From positions 1 to 8,086 of the forward strand of contig CAYOWC010000229.1 of the NCBI GenBank assembly GCA_964407525.1: 8,086 nucleotides of DNA. The letters run 5' to 3'. This DNA comes from DUZB01 sp964407525 (lineage in GTDB: Bacteria > Desulfobacterota > DSM-4660 > Desulfatiglandales > Desulfatiglandaceae). A program made the translations under genes and the position numbers. Under the pieces are notes generated by a model. The model saw only the letters and a program-made list of their open reading frames with translations, had not been told where the DNA came from and did no database searches. Below, one piece after another: positions 5,378 through 8,086 of this stretch (the stretch's first letter is position 1; each line of letters begins with the position of its first letter).

Positions 5378-6418
5378 ATGTCTCAAAGCAGAGAACAAAA
5401 TCGGCGCATTGTGCTGGCCGCCCGCCCCCACGGTGCGCCCGTTAGTGATAATTTTCGTCTGGAGAGCGCTGCTGTGCTTGAACCGGCTGAAGGCCAGGTG
5501 CTGTTGCGAACGGTGTACCTCTCACTGGACCCTTATATGCGGGGACGGATGAATGATGCGCCGTCTTATGCGGAACCTGTCAAGATTAATGAGGTGATGG
5601 TGGGGGCAACGGTTTGCCGGATTGAAGCATCTCGGCATTCTGATTACGATCCGGGAGAGTGGGTTCTTGCCTATAGCGGATGGCAGGACTACGCCCTGTC
5701 TGATGGTTCTGGTTTGACCCGATTAGGTAAAAACCCAAAGAACCCCTCGTATGCCCTAGGGATATTGGGCATGCCGGGGTTTACTGCCTATATGGGGTTG
5801 ATTGATATTGGTCGGCCAAAACAAGGCGATACGTTGGTGGTCGCCGCTGCCACCGGGCCGGTGGGCGCTACTGTCGGACAAATCGGTAAGCTGAAAGGCT
5901 GCCGTGTCATCGGTGTGGCTGGCGGCAGGGAAAAATGTGAATTTGCCAAGGATGTTCTTGGCTTTGATGACTGCCTGGATCGCAGGGCACCGGATTTTCC
6001 GGAGCAACTCAACCGGGTTTGCTCCAACGGAATTGACATCTATTACGAAAGCGTAGGCGGCAAGGTGTTTGATGCTGTCCTGCCATTACTCAACATCGGC
6101 GCGCGGATTCCAGTATGTGGGCTTATTTCCGGGTACAATGCGACCCGGCTTCCTGACGGACCCGATCGGCTTTCCCTGCTTATGGGAACCATCTTAATCA
6201 AACGAATCAAGGTTCAGGGGTTCATCATTTTTGATGATTATGGACACCGCTACGACGAATTTGCAAAAGAGATGTCGAAATTGCTAAGCAGTGGGCAGAT
6301 AAAATACCGTGAGCAACAGGTGAACGGCTTAGAGAATGCGCCGGAAGCTTTTATCGGCATGTTAGAGGGTCATAACTTTGGAAAATTGGTCATCCGGGTT
6401 GGTGACGAGACGAATTGA
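5378..6418 (+). CDS. curA: NADPH-dependent curcumin/enone reductase CurA (MDR family)
   Basis: A 346-residue medium-chain dehydrogenase/reductase of the leukotriene B4 dehydrogenase-like group, full length (E. coli CurA/YncB has 345 residues). It reduces the C=C bond of alpha,beta-unsaturated ketones with NADPH in the cytoplasm and needs no zinc. It matches what I recall of E. coli CurA along the length: RPHGAPVSDNFRLE, VLLRTVYLSLDPYMRGRM (48-66), GMPGFTAYMGLIDIG, the Rossmann glycine motif AATGPVGATVG (157-167), DIYYESVGGKVFDAVLPLLN (from 220), and NFGKLVIRV at the end. ATG 5378 is supported by AAAGGA at 5364-5369. A DJ-1/PfpI-type gene starts 23 bases downstream, probably in the same operon. 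It is more GC-rich than the preceding oxidoreductase, so the two likely have different origins. Confidence 0.95.
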   Translation: MSQSREQNRRIVLAARPHGAPVSDNFRLESAAVLEPAEGQVLLRTVYLSLDPYMRGRMNDAPSYAEPVKINEVMVGATVCRIEASRHSDYDPGEWVLAYSGWQDYALSDGSGLTRLGKNPKNPSYALGILGMPGFTAYMGLIDIGRPKQGDTLVVAAATGPVGATVGQIGKLKGCRVIGVAGGREKCEFAKDVLGFDDCLDRRAPDFPEQLNRVCSNGIDIYYESVGGKVFDAVLPLLNIGARIPVCGLISGYNATRLPDGPDRLSLLMGTILIKRIKVQGFIIFDDYGHRYDEFAKEMSKLLSSGQIKYREQQVNGLENAPEAFIGMLEGHNFGKLVIRVGDETN

Positions 6419-6441
6419 TCGTTTGAAAAAGGAGAACGCTT

Positions 6442-6606
6442 ATGAAAATTCTGATGGTTCTTACATCCCACGACAAACTGGGAAACACCGGCCTTAAAAC
6501 CGGGTTCCGGTTAGAAAAATTTGCTGCGCCGTATTACGTCTTTAAAGACCAGAACATTGACGTAACCCTGGCCTCAAAGGGGGTCAAGTCTGCCTTTGAC
6601 TCTTAG
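6442..6606 (+). pseudogene. DJ-1/PfpI-family protein truncated by palindromic repeat
   Basis: This has a good ribosome binding site (GGAGA 6431-6435) and start, and encodes the N-terminus of a DJ-1/PfpI (type 1 glutamine amidotransferase-like) protein: MKILMVLTSHDKLGNTG, LEKFAAPYYVFKD and DVTLAS. This is the typical opening of the ~225-residue subfamily whose members act as chaperones, glyoxalases or deglycases. After Ser45 the expected PKGG... is replaced by repeat-encoded KGVKSAFDS and a stop at 6604-6606. The catalytic cysteine lies downstream in the family and is lost, and the rest of the gene is not found after the repeat. It sits 23 bases behind curA, so the ancestral pair was probably a carbonyl/electrophile-response operon. 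Confidence 0.82.
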
Positions 6607-6659
6607 GTCTATAGGTCTAGTTTCGGGAACCAGCAAGAGTCAACGGCAAACTTGACCCT
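6579..6659 (+). repeat. Palindromic repeat, copy 4 (inside the DJ-1 gene)
   Basis: The most complete hairpin of the set. The left arm is GGGGTCAAGTCTGCCTTTGA from 6580, then CTCTT. The right arm is AAGAGTCAACGGCAAACTTG from 6635, ending GACCC near 6658. The arms pair over about 25 bases with few mismatches around a ~30-base centre containing TTTCGGGAACCAGC. It lacks the 55-base left extension of copies 1 and 2. It interrupts the DJ-1 reading frame. Confidence 0.85.
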
Positions 6660-6799
6660 ATGACATAACTGCTAACAATCGCCCACACTCGGACACCATA
6701 GAACGCCGTTCCTCGTTCTCGTCGATCTGTTTTTTGTTGCCGGCGATGCGAAGCTTTGGGTCTATATAGATTTGGCCAAAACAAAAAAGGAGGGAATTC
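6660..6799 (+). other. Leader region before the DUF4160-DUF2442 pair
   Basis: 140 bases with no supported + strand gene. Contains CTATATAG near 6762-6769, a possible -10 region without a well-spaced -35. AAGGAGG at 6787-6793 is a strong ribosome binding site for the next gene. The minus strand has a short open stretch that may be a gene relic but is too short to name. Confidence 0.35.
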
Positions 6800-7069
6800 A
6801 TGCCAACGATTTCGATGTTTTACGGTATCCTCATTTTAATGTACTATTATGATAACAAAAAACACAGCAAACCCCATATACATGCAGAATTTGGTGAACA
6901 CCAAGCTACAATTTCAATCGAAGATGGTGAATTATTGGGTGGGAATTTACCGAAAGCAAAAATGAAACTCGTACAAGCCTGGATAGAGATTCATAGAGAA
7001 GACTTACTGGCAAACTGGAGATTGGCTGTAGCTGGTGAACCAGTATTCAGAATTGATCCATTAAAATGA
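6800..7069 (+). CDS. DUF4160 domain protein (putative toxin-antitoxin partner)
   Basis: An 89-residue protein that matches the DUF4160 family over its whole length: MPTISMFYGILILMYY at the start, the KPHIHAEFGEHQATISIEDG segment (about residues 24-43), and VQAWIEIHREDLLANWRLA near the end. The His-rich PHIHA motif is the hallmark. The molecular function is not established. DUF4160 genes are commonly found directly before a DUF2442 gene, and the pair has been suggested to act as a toxin-antitoxin module; that role is inference here. The start is well defined by AGGAGG (6788-6793) six bases before ATG. The gap to the next gene is 10 bases and the next ribosome binding site overlaps this stop. 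AT-rich. Confidence 0.85.
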   Translation: MPTISMFYGILILMYYYDNKKHSKPHIHAEFGEHQATISIEDGELLGGNLPKAKMKLVQAWIEIHREDLLANWRLAVAGEPVFRIDPLK

Positions 7070-7079
7070 GAGGATTACT

Positions 7080-7319
7080 ATGGACAAAATTATTAAAGCA
7101 GTGCCACTTGATAATTATAAAATAGATATAACAACAAGTAGTGGTATATCAGGTGTCTTCGATGTAAAACCATATTTAAAGGGCAGTGCATTCAAAGAAC
7201 TCTCTAATGAAGTGTATTTTCGTCTTGTACGCCCTGCACACCATGGTATTATCTGGCCAAACGAGCAAGACTTCAGTTCCGATACTATTATTTGGGATAT
7301 TCAAAATGCTAACGAATAA
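7080..7319 (+). CDS. DUF2442 domain protein (putative toxin-antitoxin partner)
   Basis: A 79-residue protein of the DUF2442 family: IIKAVPLDNYKIDITTSSG, GVFDVKPYLKGSAFKEL, YFRLVRPAHHGIIWPNEQDF and SSDTIIWD. This fold is small, and the WPNxQDFxxDT ending is characteristic. The start ATG 7080 follows GAGAGGA with five bases between, so it is translated with the DUF4160 gene. The last codons (Ala-Asn-Glu-stop, GCTAACGAATAA) lie inside the 167-bp repeat, so the repeat supplies the stop codon and C-terminal residues; the same repeat also contributes the stop of the HigA-like gene at 3573. Function unproven. Confidence 0.83.
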   Translation: MDKIIKAVPLDNYKIDITTSSGISGVFDVKPYLKGSAFKELSNEVYFRLVRPAHHGIIWPNEQDFSSDTIIWDIQNANE

Positions 7320-7474
7320 GGATAGATTGTGCGTAGCCACAATTTTATCCGTTTGGTTGGACAAGCCCGTGGCTTCTTTAACAAAGGAAATATCTTTTTG
7401 AGAACAAGGGTATGAAGGGAACTTTGGGGACGCGCTCTTTTTGCAGGGCGAACTGTGGCCTTAACCTATCAATG
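7309..7474 (+). repeat. 167-bp repeat with attC-like hairpin, copy B (behind DUF4160-DUF2442)
   Basis: Near-identical to 3572-3738. The hairpin is retained: GGATAGATTGTG (7320-7331), CGTAGC, CACAATTTTATCC (7338-7350). The one change in the stem (C to T) still permits a G-U pair in RNA. The GTTGGAC box (7356-7362) is kept, while the left outer box reads TGCTAAC rather than GCCTAAC and is a poorer fit to RYYYAAC. Similarity fades around CTATCAATG 7466-7474, just before a doubled GTCGGGCC. Confidence 0.85.
7363..7379 (+). terminator. Short terminator-like hairpin after DUF2442 gene
   Basis: AAGCC-CGT-GGCTT then CTTT: a 5-bp stem with a 3-base loop and short T-run, equivalent to 3626-3643 but one base pair shorter because a G is deleted. 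Confidence 0.35.
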
Positions 7475-7488
7475 TCGGGCCGTCGGGC

Positions 7489-7735
7489 CGGGTCGGACCA
7501 AGCCAACTGCCTGTAATGTCATATTAATTATACGGAAATAGCCCTATTTTTGGGCTTAAACGGTAATTTTTGGCATGAAAATAAGCCTTCTAAGAAAAGT
7601 GAGCCATCGGGCTTGAGGTGCAGTTCTACCTTAGAAGGGCATTTTGGGGTATGAAAATGCAGGTTTAAGGCTTTAAGACGCCTGTTTTTGAGAGGATAAT
7701 CATTGAATATCAAACAATTAGCTTGGTCCGACCCG
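7489..7735. mobile_element. 247-bp MITE-like element with 18-bp inverted ends
   Basis: The left end CGGGTCGGACCAAGCCAA (7489-7506) and right end TTAGCTTGGTCCGACCCG (7718-7735) are reverse complements at 17 of 18 positions. A nested pair, AAAATAAGCCTTCTAAG (7578-7594) and CTTAGAAGGGCATTTT (7630-7645), gives an internal stem. No transposase fits inside, so this would be a non-autonomous element. No clear target-site duplication is visible, partly because the right flank is a C run. A minus-strand open stretch of about 45 codons across the centre is protein-like in composition but unidentified. Confidence 0.65.
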
Positions 7736-7744
7736 CCCCCCCCC

Positions 7745-8086
7745 TGTTGTCTTGCTGGTACGATGGGATTCCGGGAAATCATAGGCTCGAGTAAATTTCA
7801 GCAAATTGCTTCTGAATTTTCTGATTTTATCCAAGATAACCGGTGGCACCTTTGTTTTCAAGGCCCACTCCTTAAGTCGTCGAACCCTTTGGGAAAAAAA
7901 GGCTCAAGATTCAGCCTTGTAGCAATCCCAAAGCTTGGTTGCAACGGATTCAAATATTTCTTTGAACTTTTTACTGGAACGATCACGAATACCAATGAAC
8001 ACATGCAGGAAACGAGCAATTATGGTGATTGATGGAAAAAGCTTCTTCCAAGCATTCTGCGTTGGAAGTCATCCGTCATAAGTTTA
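7745..8086 (-). pseudogene. Decayed DDE-type transposase fragment (continues past window edge)
   Basis: Reading the minus strand from the right edge gives WKKLFPSITIIARFLHVFIG, IRDRSSKKFKEIFESVATKL, WDCYKA, SQRVRRLKEWALKT and FTRAYDFPESHRTS. This order resembles the central and C-terminal region of a DDE transposase family with a W..LFP.I...CFLH...IRDR pattern and a HRTSN..DRLM segment. In-frame stops are at 8069-8071 and 7904-7906, and the frame ends abruptly after HRTS at the C run next to the MITE-like element. The last part of the transposase is missing. I cannot assign an IS family with confidence. It is a relic, not an active gene. Confidence 0.65.

Noticed and set aside
6658..6780. Minus-strand open stretch reading DPKLRIAGNKKQIDENEERR and on to a stop inside the repeat
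   Set aside because: About 40 codons with no start or ribosome binding site, and I could not match it to a family. It may be a gene relic but is not strong enough to annotate.
3570..7362. A single integron cassette or intact array between the two attC-like sites
   Set aside because: The interval is 3.7 kb and contains large genes with their own leaders and unrelated repeats; no integrase and no additional attC-like site lies between, so an intact array is not supported.
7703..8032. 109-codon + strand frame near the right edge
   Set aside because: The opposite strand carries recognisable transposase motifs over the same bases, so this frame is a shadow.
1..8086. CRISPR arrays, tRNA or rRNA genes
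   Set aside because: No regularly spaced short direct repeats and no cloverleaf or rRNA-like sequence were seen.

Overview
The window looks like accessory DNA from a Gram-negative bacterium. The repeat-rich, mosaic layout and gene families would fit a sulfate-reducing or related Desulfobacterota genome, but this is inference and no taxonomic marker gene is present. All genes that look intact are on the + strand. Base composition changes sharply: the first gene and curA are moderately GC-rich, while the two toxin-antitoxin-like pairs and the flavin oxidoreductase are clearly AT-rich. The window therefore looks assembled from several sources.

Layout. Bases 1-164 hold the possible C-terminal tail of an unidentified protein. 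Bases 313-1845 encode an unusual membrane protein, a secreted amino-acid-type solute-binding domain fused to a complete UPF0126/TRIC-like membrane domain. Bases 2074-2966 are a composite scar: a 128-bp hairpin-bearing repeat, then what look like the 5' and 3' parts of a group II intron, with a broken amidohydrolase (D-aminoacylase-like) gene where the intron's reverse transcriptase would normally be. Bases 2997-3575 hold a HigBA-type toxin-antitoxin pair with its own promoter and operator-like palindrome. A 167-bp repeat with an attC-like hairpin follows, and then a second copy of the 128-bp repeat that runs up to the start codon of an Old Yellow Enzyme-type oxidoreductase (4038-5231). Next come half a copy of the repeat hairpin, curA (5378-6418) and a DJ-1/PfpI gene cut off after about 45 residues by another copy of the hairpin. 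Bases 6800-7319 hold a DUF4160-DUF2442 pair, followed directly by a second copy of the 167-bp repeat. The window ends with a 247-bp element with inverted ends (MITE-like) next to a decayed transposase fragment on the minus strand.

How it fits together. Two repeat families account for most of the non-coding DNA. The palindromic family (core GGGGTCAAGTCTGCC...) has four copies, all at gene borders: beside the intron, on the start codon of the oxidoreductase, upstream of curA, and inside the DJ-1 gene. The 167-bp family has two copies, each directly behind a different two-gene toxin-antitoxin-like module, which suggests cassette-like movement of these modules with a common tail. The oxidoreductase, CurA and the broken DJ-1 gene may be remnants of a reductive or electrophile-detoxification cluster. 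No integrase, intact transposase, tRNA, rRNA or CRISPR array was seen.
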